A DNA stretch of 64,000 nucleotides from Paenibacillus_L residui (GTDB taxonomy: Bacteria > Bacillota > Bacilli > Paenibacillales > NBRC-103111): assembly GCF_042677205.1 (NCBI RefSeq), contig NZ_JBHTIU010000003.1, positions 93,067 to 157,066 on the forward strand, given 5' to 3'. Position numbers and translations under genes: made by a program. The notes below the pieces were generated by a model, which was not told the DNA's origin, ran no database searches, and saw nothing but the letters and a program-made list of their open reading frames with translations. This document shows positions 8,781 to 17,156 of the stretch, in pieces. Positions within the stretch are counted from its first letter, which is position 1; each line of letters begins with the position of its first letter.

Positions 8781-8842
8781 AGCATTTGCCTCCCATGCAT
8801 CGTTTATTATCTATTGAAAATAAAGTCACTAGTATCCTACAT

Positions 8843-9943
8843 TCAGTCAACAGCCATCCATTCATCGCGGTGAATCACTTCAATTCTCGGCACTTCCACC
8901 CGTTTTTTCACTTCATCCGTGGACAGTCCGGCTACCGCCTGAAGCTGCCAGGCCGCATAGTTTACGACCCCTCTGCCGATCAGCTGCTGATCCGGATTAA
9001 TAACTTCAACGACATCCCCGGGGTGAAAATCACCGGATATTTTGCGAATGCCGGCAGGCAGCAGACTCTTGCCACCCTCCAGCAGCGCAGCTTCGGCGCC
9101 CCGGTCGACATATACCTTGCCCTGCGGGAAGGAGTGAAAGCCGACCCACTGCTTCTTGGCAGGCAGTGTATGCAGATGGGTGTCAAAGTAGGTGCCCTTG
9201 CCTTTGTTCTGAGCAGCGGCTAGCAAATCGCCGGGTTCGGCCACCTTGCCGACAAAGACGGGTACGCCTCCCCGCATCGCGATCCGGGCGGCTTCCACTT
9301 TGGAGCGCATTCCTCCGGTACCGACGGAGGAGCCGCTGCCGCCGGCGATCCGGTACAGCTCATCACTGATTTGCTCTACCCGGTCAATTCTGACGGCATC
9401 TGCATTCTTGCGTGGATCATCGGTATACAGACCGTCCGTATCGGTGATGATTAAAAGGCTGCTTGCTTTCACCAGATTGGCGACCAGGGCGGACAGGTTG
9501 TCGTTATCGCCAAATTTAAGTTCCTCGACAGCGACGGTATCATTCTCGTTAATGACCGGAATTACCCCTCTGGCCAGCAGCTCCTCGACCGTCATCAACG
9601 CGTTTAATATTCTTTGCCGGTTGGAGAAGTCGGCTCGGGTGAGCAGAATCTGCGCGACGGGGATATCATTGTGGGCGAAGGCCTCTTGATAGCACTGCAT
9701 GAGCAGAGCCTGTCCTACCGCTGCGGCGGCTTGCTTTTCCTTGAGCACACGAGGGCGTTTCCGGTAACCGATCGTAGTGAAGCCGGCGGCAACCGCTCCG
9801 GATGTAACCAGAAGCACCTGATAGCCATTCTGACGCAGGGCTGACAATTCATTTGCATAGAAATGGACTTTATCGCGGTTAAGGCCGCCTTCGTCGGAAG
9901 TAAGGGAGCTGCTCCCGATTTTGACGACAATGCGTGATTGCAT
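8843..9943 (-). CDS. proB: Glutamate 5-kinase with PUA domain
   Basis: The 366-residue protein has the amino-acid kinase fold (VVKIGSSSLT at the start, VINENDTVAVEELKFGDNDNLSA for substrate and ATP, GTGGMRSKVEAA) and a C-terminal PUA domain from about residue 275 (FHPGDVVEVINPD). ProB makes gamma-glutamyl phosphate and is usually feedback-inhibited by proline. It is the first gene of the proBAC-mtnWXB run. A long upstream region (9944-10704) contains terminator-like hairpins, but I see no T-box, the device that controls proBA in some Bacillus species. Confidence 0.95.
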   Translation of the reverse strand: MQSRIVVKIGSSSLTSDEGGLNRDKVHFYANELSALRQNGYQVLLVTSGAVAAGFTTIGYRKRPRVLKEKQAAAAVGQALLMQCYQEAFAHNDIPVAQILLTRADFSNRQRILNALMTVEELLARGVIPVINENDTVAVEELKFGDNDNLSALVANLVKASSLLIITDTDGLYTDDPRKNADAVRIDRVEQISDELYRIAGGSGSSVGTGGMRSKVEAARIAMRGGVPVFVGKVAEPGDLLAAAQNKGKGTYFDTHLHTLPAKKQWVGFHSFPQGKVYVDRGAEAALLEGGKSLLPAGIRKISGDFHPGDVVEVINPDQQLIGRGVVNYAAWQLQAVAGLSTDEVKKRVEVPRIEVIHRDEWMAVD

Positions 9944-10163
9944 ATAATCACTTCTTTCTATATAGCTAATGATTTACCCGGCACCAGATACAGATTGGAT
10001 AGCCGAATGACAGCTCGGGATTGACGAGGTACAGGTAAATCTGTCTCGGATTTCCCGAGGGGAATGATTTTTGAATCTATGAGGGACGGTGAGAAGACAC
10101 CGCAAAAGTCCTGTCGAGCACTCAGGATATAACAAGAGGATGATTCCTTACATTCCCATACAA

Positions 10164-10260
10164 TAAGAAACGGCTGTCGCCGTTCTTGTCCAAGGACGTA
10201 CAATTTCTCGATAAATATAAGAACTGAATAAGCATGTTAAACTTATATTTTTCTTATATT
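10164..10260 (+). repeat. Copy C of the dispersed hairpin element (diverged)
   Basis: On the plus strand AAGAAACGGC-TGTC-GCCGTTCTT is followed by GTCCAAGGAC, then GATAAATATAAGAAC and CTTATATTTTTCTTA. These blocks stand in the same order as in copies A and B read on the minus strand. It is the least conserved copy. Confidence 0.55.
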
Positions 10261-10283
10261 TTAAAAAAAGCTCCTAACGGAGC
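10261..10283 (-). terminator. Terminator-like hairpin upstream of proB
   Basis: On the minus strand GCTCC-GTTA-GGAGC is followed by seven T residues. It lies 320 bases before proB and 190 bases after the mtnE terminator, so it ends either a short unknown transcript or read-through from mtnE, or works as an attenuator of a long proB leader. Confidence 0.6.
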
Positions 10284-10468
10284 CCGATAAATACCCCACA
10301 AAATGACGTAAACCTTCGCTCTTATTCCAAGTATATTGCGGGGAGTCCCGGAAATAAATTGAATAACCCGGTATAAGAGGTAGCTTATTATGCCAATAGG
10401 AATCTTTGAATTGCGTCATATTAACGCTGTAAAGATATTAATGATTCCTAAAATTCCTACGTGGTAAG

Positions 10469-10499
10469 GAAAAAACTTTCGTCCGCACTGGACGAAAGT
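10469..10499 (-). terminator. Terminator of mtnE
   Basis: On the minus strand a perfect 10-bp stem ACTTTCGTCC-AGTGC-GGACGAAAGT is followed by a T-run. It lies about 205 bases after the mtnE stop. Confidence 0.82.
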
Positions 10500-10704
10500 A
10501 TGGCAGTTAGTAGGTTGTGTCAGCATTGTATAACGGTCCATTCCAGTCATAGTACATAAGCGTTTCCGAATGGTTCTGCAGATGCCGATTCTTGCATAAT
10601 GGATGCTGCTTCCTTATTTCCTAAGGATATCATTCACCCTGTCGTTTGTAAAGAAATAGCCCTTTGCCTGTTACCTGATCCGAACGTTTGTGACTAGATC
10701 CATC

Positions 10705-11892
10705 CTAGAAAATGTTCAGCCTCCCGATTCGCTCTACAGCTTCCTGGAGACGTTCCTCGGAAGTCAGCAGCCCTAGGCGAACGTAACCTTCTCCGCTCTG
10801 CCCGAAGCCGATGCCGGGGGCGACTACGACATTGGCCTCCAACAGCAGTTTATCGGCGAATTCGCTTGAACGGTACCCCTTGGGAACCGGCAGCCACGCG
10901 AAGAAGGAGCCTTGCGAAGGCTGGGCCTGCCAGCCGATTTGCTCTAGAGCCGAGAATAAAGCGTTCCTGCGGCTCTCATAGACTGCCGACAGCTCGGCGA
11001 CGCACTGCTGGGGACCGGTCAGCGCTTCGGCCGCAGCCGCCTGAACGGCTCCGAAGAGGCTGACGTAATAATGGTCCTGGATCAGGTTAATAAGGCGGAT
11101 GACCTCCGGATTGCCGACGGCGAAGGCCACTCTCCAGCCGGCCATGTTATAAGTTTTCGATAAAGTATAAAATTCGACACCGACTTCCTTGGCCCCTGGT
11201 GTCTGCAGGAAGCTGACCGGCTTCTCTCCGTCAAAGCCGATGGCTCCGTAAGCGAAATCGCTGGCGACTACAATCCCGTGGCGTTCGGCGAAGCGAACCG
11301 TTTCTTCATAGAAAGCCGGTGGCGCGCAAACGGCGGTCGGATTGTTGGGATAATTAATAAACATCAGCTTGGCGCGCTTCAAGTCGGCTTCCGCTAGAGC
11401 CGAATAATCCGGAAGGAAACGATTTTGCTCCAGCAGCGGCATAAATACCATTTCCCCTCCGGCCAGTGCAACCCCCGACCAATAATCGGGGTATCCCGGA
11501 TCAGGGACTAGGCAGACATCCCCCGGATTAAGCAGGCATTGACTGATTTCGACCAGGCCGGTTTTCCCTCCGAAGAGAACCGCGACCTCCGTTTGCGGAT
11601 CCAGCTCGACCCCGTAATCCTCGCGGAATCTCTGGGCGGCGGCTTCCTTCAGAAACAAATAACCGTCAAACGGCGGGTAACGGTGAAAAGCCGGATTGGC
11701 GGCCGCTTCCTGCATCCTGCGCACGATATGATCCGGGGTAGGGCGATCGGGATTTCCTTGGCCAAGATTGATGACATCATATCCTTCAGCAATCCGCCGA
11801 TTTGCTTTCTGTACAAGACTTGCGAAAAATTGCCTAGGGAGGCTCTGCATTCGCGCGGCGGGAACTATGGGGAATTGGGCTTGTTTATTCAA
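10705..11892 (-). CDS. mtnE: PLP-dependent aminotransferase of methionine salvage (KMTB transaminase)
   Basis: This 395-residue fold-type I aminotransferase has YPNNPT (181-186), the PLP lysine in TLSKTYNMAGWR (Lys246) and the substrate arginine region GYVRLGLL near the end. It begins with TTG with GGAGTG upstream. The MtnE/YkrV group transfers an amino group, preferably from glutamine, to 4-methylthio-2-oxobutyrate to give methionine. The assignment rests on the sequence type plus neighbours: mtnU is divergent on one side and mtnWXB lies 4 kb away on the other. LL-diaminopimelate aminotransferase-type enzymes are close relatives, so the substrate is inferred. The promoter probably lies in the 164-base gap shared with mtnU. 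Confidence 0.82.
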   Translation of the reverse strand: MNKQAQFPIVPAARMQSLPRQFFASLVQKANRRIAEGYDVINLGQGNPDRPTPDHIVRRMQEAAANPAFHRYPPFDGYLFLKEAAAQRFREDYGVELDPQTEVAVLFGGKTGLVEISQCLLNPGDVCLVPDPGYPDYWSGVALAGGEMVFMPLLEQNRFLPDYSALAEADLKRAKLMFINYPNNPTAVCAPPAFYEETVRFAERHGIVVASDFAYGAIGFDGEKPVSFLQTPGAKEVGVEFYTLSKTYNMAGWRVAFAVGNPEVIRLINLIQDHYYVSLFGAVQAAAAEALTGPQQCVAELSAVYESRRNALFSALEQIGWQAQPSQGSFFAWLPVPKGYRSSEFADKLLLEANVVVAPGIGFGQSGEGYVRLGLLTSEERLQEAVERIGRLNIF

Positions 11893-12056
11893 AATCCATT
11901 CACACTCCAGTAATTAACGTAAAATTGAACCGATTTTAACACGATTTTTCCTATCTGTATAGTATTCTTATAGGAGATTTTGCTGTTGGCCGGATTGATG
12001 AACCGCCCGGTATCCCTTATGATAGAGAAAAAGCAGAAAGAAGTGAATAGAAAACG

Positions 12057-12848
12057 ATGTCTTCATTACATATCGCTCTTCTTCAAATGGATGTCAAAGC
12101 CGGAGAGCCCGAAGCTAATTTTGCCAAGCTCGAGCAAATGCTGCTCCAAGCGGTGCAGGCCGATCCGAAGCCGGACGTCCTGATTTGTCCGGAAATGTGG
12201 AATACCGGGTTTGACCTGGAAGAGATTCAACAGCAGGCGGACCCGGAAGGGAAACGGACCCGTGAGCTGATCTCCGGATTCTGCGCCGAGCATTCGGTCA
12301 ATGTGGTGGCCGGCTCGATAGCGAATAACGTAAACGGAGAAGTAAGGAATACATTGTACGTATTTGATCGGAACGGCAAGCTTGCGGCGGAGTATGACAA
12401 AATCCATCTATTCCGGTTAATGGACGAGGAGAAGTATCTGACCGGAGGAGAGAAGATCGGACGCTTCGAGATCGATGGGCTGCCGGCTGGAGCGGTAATT
12501 TGTTATGATATCCGATTTCCGGAATTGTCCCGGAGGTTGGCTCTGGATGGGGCCAAGATGATGTTCGTGCCGGCTCAGTGGCCGCATCCGCGATTGAATC
12601 ATTGGCGTACGCTGTTGACCGCGAGAGCTATAGAGAACCAGATGGTGGTGATTTCATGCAACCGGGTCGGTCAAAGCGGAGATACCTCCTTCTTCGGGCA
12701 CTCAATGGTTATCGACCCCTGGGGAGAGATCATCGTGGAGGGCGGAGAGGAAGAAACGATTCTCACTGCACAGATAGACCTTGGTGAAGTGGATCGTGTA
12801 AGAAGTAAAATTCCGGTTTTCCAGGATCGCAGACCCCACTTATATTAG
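12057..12848 (+). CDS. mtnU: Nitrilase-superfamily amidohydrolase, probably omega-amidase (MtnU-like)
   Basis: The 263-residue protein has the Glu-Lys-Cys triad of the nitrilase superfamily: Glu46 in LICPEMWNTG, Lys115 in EYDKIHLF and Cys149 in GAVICYDIRFPE. Its length and the RFPELSRRLALDGA region match omega-amidase (Nit2) rather than nitrilases proper. Omega-amidase hydrolyses alpha-ketoglutaramate, the product left when glutamine donates its amino group, so it pulls the MtnE reaction forward. The divergent position beside mtnE supports this; in B. subtilis mtnU (ykrU) also neighbours mtnE. The ATG has a purine-rich AGAAAGAAG upstream, a weak ribosome site. Confidence 0.87.
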   Translation: MSSLHIALLQMDVKAGEPEANFAKLEQMLLQAVQADPKPDVLICPEMWNTGFDLEEIQQQADPEGKRTRELISGFCAEHSVNVVAGSIANNVNGEVRNTLYVFDRNGKLAAEYDKIHLFRLMDEEKYLTGGEKIGRFEIDGLPAGAVICYDIRFPELSRRLALDGAKMMFVPAQWPHPRLNHWRTLLTARAIENQMVVISCNRVGQSGDTSFFGHSMVIDPWGEIIVEGGEEETILTAQIDLGEVDRVRSKIPVFQDRRPHLY

Positions 12849-12939
12849 TCTGAACGTTCCCTTAATTATGGGGGGGAGTATTTTTCAGAAAAAAAAGGAA
12901 AGAAAAGGAACCTTGCAGAATCTTTATATATGTTCCGTA

Positions 12940-12945
12940 TATAAT
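12940..12945 (+). promoter_or_regulatory. Candidate -10 box for the two-component operon
   Basis: A consensus TATAAT lies about 345 bases upstream of the response regulator. The best -35 match (TTGCAG, 12913-12918) is 21 bases away, too far for a strong promoter. The leader that would follow contains a stem (GAGAGATTCC with GGAATTTCTC, about 13005-13042) and a small open frame. Confidence 0.4.
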
Positions 12946-13086
12946 AGAAAACACTGGTTATAAAAGTGCTGTTTACCGGGACGTGCCGCAGGTTTCTATG
13001 TTTAAATGGAGAGATTCCCGGCAGCTGCTGCGGAATTTCTCTGCGTTCTGAGACAATATTTCTAGGGAGGGAGGTTCGGCGTTGAA

Positions 13087-13200
13087 ATGGCATCGGCAGA
13101 TGAAATCAAGATAAATCAATCAGAGAGTCCCGGCAGGCGGTTATTAGGTCGCACGAATCTGGTTCAGAGCCTTGCCTTCATTATACGGGAGACAGGATAG
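13087..13200 (+). CDS. Possible 37-residue peptide in the two-component leader
   Basis: An ATG frame of 37 codons (starting MASADEIKIN, ending FIIRETG) follows a very strong AGGGAGGGAGG about 12 bases upstream. A second frame from TTG at 13082 is closer to that ribosome site but only 10 codons long. No family is recognised. The strong ribosome site is the only real support. It may be a small protein or a leader peptide of the operon at 13288-15365. Confidence 0.3.
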   Translation: MASADEIKINQSESPGRRLLGRTNLVQSLAFIIRETG

Positions 13201-13287
13201 CCATTTGGCGGCGACACCTTCCCAAGGCTGCCCGTCCTAGTTATGCCCGCACAATTTCTCATTTTCTTCACAAGGGGGATATATAAG

Positions 13288-13992
13288 ATGGATATCATGA
13301 TTGTTGAAGATGAGGTAACGATTCGCGACGTGCTTAAATCTTATTTTATCAAAGAAGGTTGGAATGTGCATACTTCCGGTGATGGAAGGGAAGCCCTTCA
13401 GAAGGTTCAAACCTTCAAGCTGGATTTAATCGTTCTGGATTTGATGATTCCGGGCATGTCCGGGGAAGAACTGTGCAGGCAGATCCGTTCTATTTCTAAT
13501 GTCCCTCTGATTATGCTGACTTCCAAGGCTCATGAAAGCGATACCATAAACGGGTTGAACCTGGGGGCTGATGATTACATTACGAAGCCGTTCCGGATGA
13601 AGGAAGTAATCGCCCGGATTAATGCGCTTCAACGCAGAATCAATTCGCTTTCCCCAACACCAAACCGCTTTATGAAATTTAATAACCGCCGTCTGATCGT
13701 AAATTTTGAAGCCAAGGATGTCTATGTGGAAGGCAGGCCAGCCAATTTGACATGTACGGAATTTAAAATTTTTAATCTGTTGGTTAAGAATCCGGGGAAA
13801 ATATACAGCCGCCATGATTTGTCTTATGAAGTGCACGGCTACCGGTTTATCGGGGACGGCAGGACCATGGACGCCCATATCAAGAACATTCGCCGCAAAA
13901 TAGAGCCGGATCCCAAAAATCCCCAATACATAGTTACGAAGATCGGATCGGGCTATAAGTTCAATTATCAACCGGATGAAGATGTTGGATGA
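13288..13992 (+). CDS. OmpR/PhoB-family response regulator
   Basis: The 234-residue protein starts at the ATG that follows AAGGGGGAT by about 7 bases; a longer frame from 13243 would add 15 residues without a ribosome site. The receiver domain has the acidic pair in IVEDE, phosphoacceptor Asp51 in VLDLMIPG, the switch threonine in LTSKA and the lysine in ITKPF. The winged-helix DNA-binding domain occupies about 130-230 (LTCTEFKIFNLLVKNPG ... RTMDAHIKNIRRKIE). The stop overlaps the sensor kinase start (ATGA), so the two are coupled. The genes it controls are unknown; the membrane protein at 15405 is the nearest candidate. Confidence 0.92.
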   Translation: MDIMIVEDEVTIRDVLKSYFIKEGWNVHTSGDGREALQKVQTFKLDLIVLDLMIPGMSGEELCRQIRSISNVPLIMLTSKAHESDTINGLNLGADDYITKPFRMKEVIARINALQRRINSLSPTPNRFMKFNNRRLIVNFEAKDVYVEGRPANLTCTEFKIFNLLVKNPGKIYSRHDLSYEVHGYRFIGDGRTMDAHIKNIRRKIEPDPKNPQYIVTKIGSGYKFNYQPDEDVG

Positions 13993-15365
13993 AGGGGAGG
14001 GGCCGGTTTATTCGAACCCGATGGGCGGCATTCGCGGCAGTATGGCTGACCTCGGCATTCGTTCTTGCAGGATTGTATGCTGTTCTGTCCCAACAAGGGA
14101 AATCCCTCTTGGAACGATATAAGGAGCAGTATTACTCTGAACAAGCCTACAGAATGGCTTCCGTCGTCCGGACCTACTTAACCGAGGCCCCAACACCGGC
14201 TTCAATCCGGGAGAAGCTGGAGAGCACCTCCAGGTTGTTTTCAACCGCAGTTCGCTGCTACGGGCCCGATCAGGAAACGATTCTCTACGAATACAGCGGG
14301 AATCTCTCGGATTTCTCCATTCCGTCCGAAAGGTTGTATGAGGTACAGATTCCAGTGATAGTTAATGGCGGGGTGCAGGGATATATAAATGCTTATTTCG
14401 ATAAGGCCGATGAATATCAGATCGCCTCACTTGCCAATTGGAAGCAGGATTCCGAGAGGAAGATGCAGCTTGCCTTCGCCGTTGCCCTGCTTGCCTCACT
14501 GCTGTTGAGCATCGTGATTTCCGGCAGACTGTCTGCTCCGTTACGCAATGGAAGCAGGCAGGTACAGCCGATTCTCAAAGGGGATCGGGACAAGAGGTTG
14601 ATTCCGGAAGGAACAAGCGAGCTCAGGGAACTGTATCGGACGATCAATGTTCTTATGGAGGATGTCAATCAACAGGAAATTTGGCGCAAGCGAATGCTGG
14701 TTGATTTGACACATGAGCTGAGGACGCCGCTGACTTCGGTTTTATCGCGGCTTGAAGCCATTCTGGACGGGGTATATCCGAAGACGGAGGAACACCTGCA
14801 GAGCATGTACGACGAAATTGACAGGCTGTCCCGGCTGGTTGACAATATGGAAAAATTGTCCGAAGCGGAAACCGCCAGGTTCAAGCTGAACATTCAACGG
14901 GTGCAAATGACGAAGATCGTAAAAGGAATTCATGATGCTTACTTATTCCTCGCCAAGGAAAAAAATATGAAATTTTTGTTTCATCATCCCAATACGCCTT
15001 GTATCGCGGAGGTGGACCCGGACCGGATCATTCAAATCCTGTCCAATATTATCTCTAACGCCATCAAATACACTCCTGACGGAGGCACCGTTGAGGTTGG
15101 CCTGTCCTCCAACGAATCGGAAACGCTGATTTATTGCTCCGACAATGGAATTGGAATTTCCGAAGAGGATTTGCCGCATATTTTCAAAAGGTTTTTCCGC
15201 GCGGATCCATCCCGCTCCCGGGATATCGGGGGCTTGGGAGTAGGCCTCAGCATCGTTAAGGCATTGGTGGAAGCTCATGGGGGAACCATTGAGGTCAAAA
15301 GTCAAGTAGGCAGAGGATCGACGTTTCTGGTCCGTATCCCCCATGTCATACAGCGAATGCCATAA
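13989..15365 (+). CDS. Sensor histidine kinase
   Basis: The 458-residue protein has membrane segments at about 11-31 and 161-178 enclosing a sensor domain of about 130 residues outside the cell, a HAMP-like linker (about 180-232), the phosphoacceptor His242 in DLTHELRTPLTS and an ATPase domain with N box ISNAIKYTPDGG, DNGIGI, and GLGVGLSIVKALVEAHGG. It would phosphorylate the response regulator whose gene it overlaps. The sensor domain gives no hint of the signal. Its class resembles BaeS/PhoR-type kinases. Confidence 0.93.
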   Translation: MKGRGRFIRTRWAAFAAVWLTSAFVLAGLYAVLSQQGKSLLERYKEQYYSEQAYRMASVVRTYLTEAPTPASIREKLESTSRLFSTAVRCYGPDQETILYEYSGNLSDFSIPSERLYEVQIPVIVNGGVQGYINAYFDKADEYQIASLANWKQDSERKMQLAFAVALLASLLLSIVISGRLSAPLRNGSRQVQPILKGDRDKRLIPEGTSELRELYRTINVLMEDVNQQEIWRKRMLVDLTHELRTPLTSVLSRLEAILDGVYPKTEEHLQSMYDEIDRLSRLVDNMEKLSEAETARFKLNIQRVQMTKIVKGIHDAYLFLAKEKNMKFLFHHPNTPCIAEVDPDRIIQILSNIISNAIKYTPDGGTVEVGLSSNESETLIYCSDNGIGISEEDLPHIFKRFFRADPSRSRDIGGLGVGLSIVKALVEAHGGTIEVKSQVGRGSTFLVRIPHVIQRMP

Positions 15366-15404
15366 TCATTTTACCGAATAACGGCATCCGAACGGAGGGT
15401 ATAC

Positions 15405-16178
15405 ATGATTTTTGTAAGGGCTTTCGACACATTGCGCCGTAATCCGTCGTTGCTGCTTTATCCTGCGTTAATGGATTCGGCCGGGCTTGCCGCCGGCTGG
15501 CTCGCCGTTGGATTTATCGGCACCTCCCAAATATCGGTCAAGCTCATTCTCGATATGGGTCTTCCTTCGCTTGGCCATCTGATCAATGTTCCTATAATTA
15601 TGAACTCGCCTGATTTTCTTAGTCGTCATGGCGGGGGGCCGGTTATAGGACTCGTCACTCTGTTGTTTCTCTTATTGACGGCACTGATGCAGGGAGGCTA
15701 CATTGCATCTCTTGATAAAGCGCTGCGGGGTGAGCGGAGGAGTTTCCGGCAATTTCTCAAAGACGGGAGAAGGGCCTGGGTCCGCTTTATTTTGTTTTAT
15801 ATCATCGTAGCTCTGGCGAAGACCGCTGCAACGACTTTGCTCGTTCTTATTTTCGGAGCGGTCGGTTTGTTTGCGTCCCTCGTTTTATTTCTCGCCCTGC
15901 GCATCCGGTACATTTATTTGGAGCTGGCAATGGTGGTTGATCATTTGAATATCGATACAGGCATGAGAAGAAGCCGTTTCTATTGGAAGGAAGCGCCTGC
16001 GGCTACGGCTGCGGTCGTCGGCATTTATTATGCTGTATCTGCACTGTTCAGCTTACTGCTGCATGCTTTTTGGCACCCCCTTGTTTTATGGGCAGGTGTT
16101 TGGCTGTATGCTTTCGTTATGACGGCTGTTCAATTATCCTTCATGCTGATTATTCACCGCGTCCGGGAGGATGAGTGA
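15405..16178 (+). CDS. Polytopic membrane protein of unknown function
   Basis: The 257-residue protein has about five or six hydrophobic segments (for example SAGLAAGWLAVGFIG, VIGLVTLLFLLLTALMQ, LVLIFGAVGLFASLVLFLAL and the last 40 residues) separated by short basic loops. It resembles the loosely related membrane proteins with a DUF4013/YIP-like fold, but I cannot assign a family. It starts 40 bases after the histidine kinase with AACGGAGG upstream and is followed by a terminator, so it is probably the third gene of the two-component operon. Confidence 0.7.
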   Translation: MIFVRAFDTLRRNPSLLLYPALMDSAGLAAGWLAVGFIGTSQISVKLILDMGLPSLGHLINVPIIMNSPDFLSRHGGGPVIGLVTLLFLLLTALMQGGYIASLDKALRGERRSFRQFLKDGRRAWVRFILFYIIVALAKTAATTLLVLIFGAVGLFASLVLFLALRIRYIYLELAMVVDHLNIDTGMRRSRFYWKEAPAATAAVVGIYYAVSALFSLLLHAFWHPLVLWAGVWLYAFVMTAVQLSFMLIIHRVREDE

Positions 16179-16257
16179 AGGAAGTCGCCGGTTGTAGGTC
16201 ACGTTTGACACTTCGCATCCTTTTTTGGCTTCCCTTTCGAAGCGGTATGACTTTTGG

Positions 16258-16297
16258 AACCTCGCTGCCCATGGATTATGGGGGGTGAGGTTTTTTT
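16258..16297 (+). terminator. Terminator of the two-component operon
   Basis: AACCTC (16258-16263) pairs with GAGGTT (16287-16292), with an inner CCC/GGG stem, followed by seven T residues. It lies 80 bases after the membrane protein stop. Confidence 0.82.
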
Positions 16298-17156
16298 GGC
16301 GCCAATAGATAATAAATCAAACTCCCTCAAACGTATGCTAGCCAGCCCCTTGATATTACTTCCTCCAGTGGTGTTCCTACTCAAACATTTATCCCTTCGT
16401 CACGCGGCTTTGGACTATTATCCCCTTGACTCAGACGAGTCCTATGACCCGGTTTCCCCTCGGTAGGACCCCACCAACATCGCAGCAGTCAGGTCGACAT
16501 AAACCGGGTCTCCTGAAACTCTTCCGGGAGTCCTCCGCCAACCGGCCGCAGACCGGGCAAAGCCTTCGGGAAAAAAATAGTGAATGATGCGGATCAAGCT
16601 TTTCTAGGTACTGAGCGGAAGGGATAACAGTCAGAAGGGACGGAGAAGGAGATATCGGCATCATTATGAAGGAACGGCCAGGTATGAAGGAACTGAGCAG
16701 AAGGGATAACAGTCAGAAAGAGGCTGTATATTAATGAGGTACAACCAAGATCATGTGAGAAACTACGAAATAGGGTCACCCAGGTCAATTACGTTTTTGC
16801 TGTTGGACTTCACTAGTGCAACATCCTGTTGAGCGCCTTTTCCACAATGAATCGACAGCTTCAGAAAGGATGCCGGTGTCATTCCAAAATCATGCACTGT
16901 TTAAGGAGTTTTCTCTGTCCATTCGGACCTCTCTTCCCAAGAAACGAGGGGGGTCAAGCCGATGGAAATTCACACCGTCTTCACACCATTTTGGATAAAA
17001 TCTATTTACATCCTTTTTGCCCTGCTATTTTGTAGATAATCGAGCATTAATACCGTGGAACGGAAAGAAAGCTAAACTTGATTGCTTTAGCTAATGGAGT
17101 GGGCTTGATCATCCTTATTAACCATCATGGAATGATGAATTTTAAGGAGGACGTCA
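16298..17156. other. Intergenic region with dispersed GGGATAA repeats
   Basis: These 860 bases between the two-component operon and the carbohydrate locus hold three copies of the GGGATAA-centred repeat: one pointing left (16409-16434) and two pointing right (16611-16635 and 16693-16717, 82 bases apart). I see no convincing gene. The promoter of the carbohydrate locus should lie in the last 150 bases; TTTACA at 17005 and GATAAT at 17035 are candidates with poor spacing. Confidence 0.6.
16409..16717. repeat. GGGATAA-centred dispersed repeat, three copies
   Basis: The core CTGAG-N4-AAGGGATAACAGTCA is at 16611-16635 and 16693-16717; the reverse complement (ATTATCCCCTTGACTCAG) ends at 16434. The same core occurs about 15 more times at 32.3-33.0 kb and 49.9-50.4 kb. 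Confidence 0.82.

Larger units (their letters stand above)
9944..10704. other. Intergenic region upstream of proB
   Basis: These 761 bases separate mtnE from proB, both on the minus strand. They hold the mtnE terminator (10469-10499), a second minus-strand terminator-like hairpin (10261-10283), a diverged dispersed element (10164-10260), and about 200 bases of untranslated sequence before proB with several small hairpins (for example GGTGAGAAGACACC at about 10090). I found no convincing gene, no T-box motif and no SAM riboswitch core. Confidence 0.6.

Noticed and set aside
9958..10203. 81-residue minus-strand frame upstream of proB
   Set aside because: It has no ribosome site, begins within repeat copy C and has an unusual composition.
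9944..12056. SAM riboswitch or T-box for the mtn or pro genes
   Set aside because: I looked for the T-box AGGGTGGNACCGCG-type core and for the S-box core on the coding strand in the gaps before proB, mtnE and mtnU and did not find either.
16179..17156. Small genes between the two-component operon and the carbohydrate locus
   Set aside because: The open frames there have no good ribosome sites and run across the repeats.
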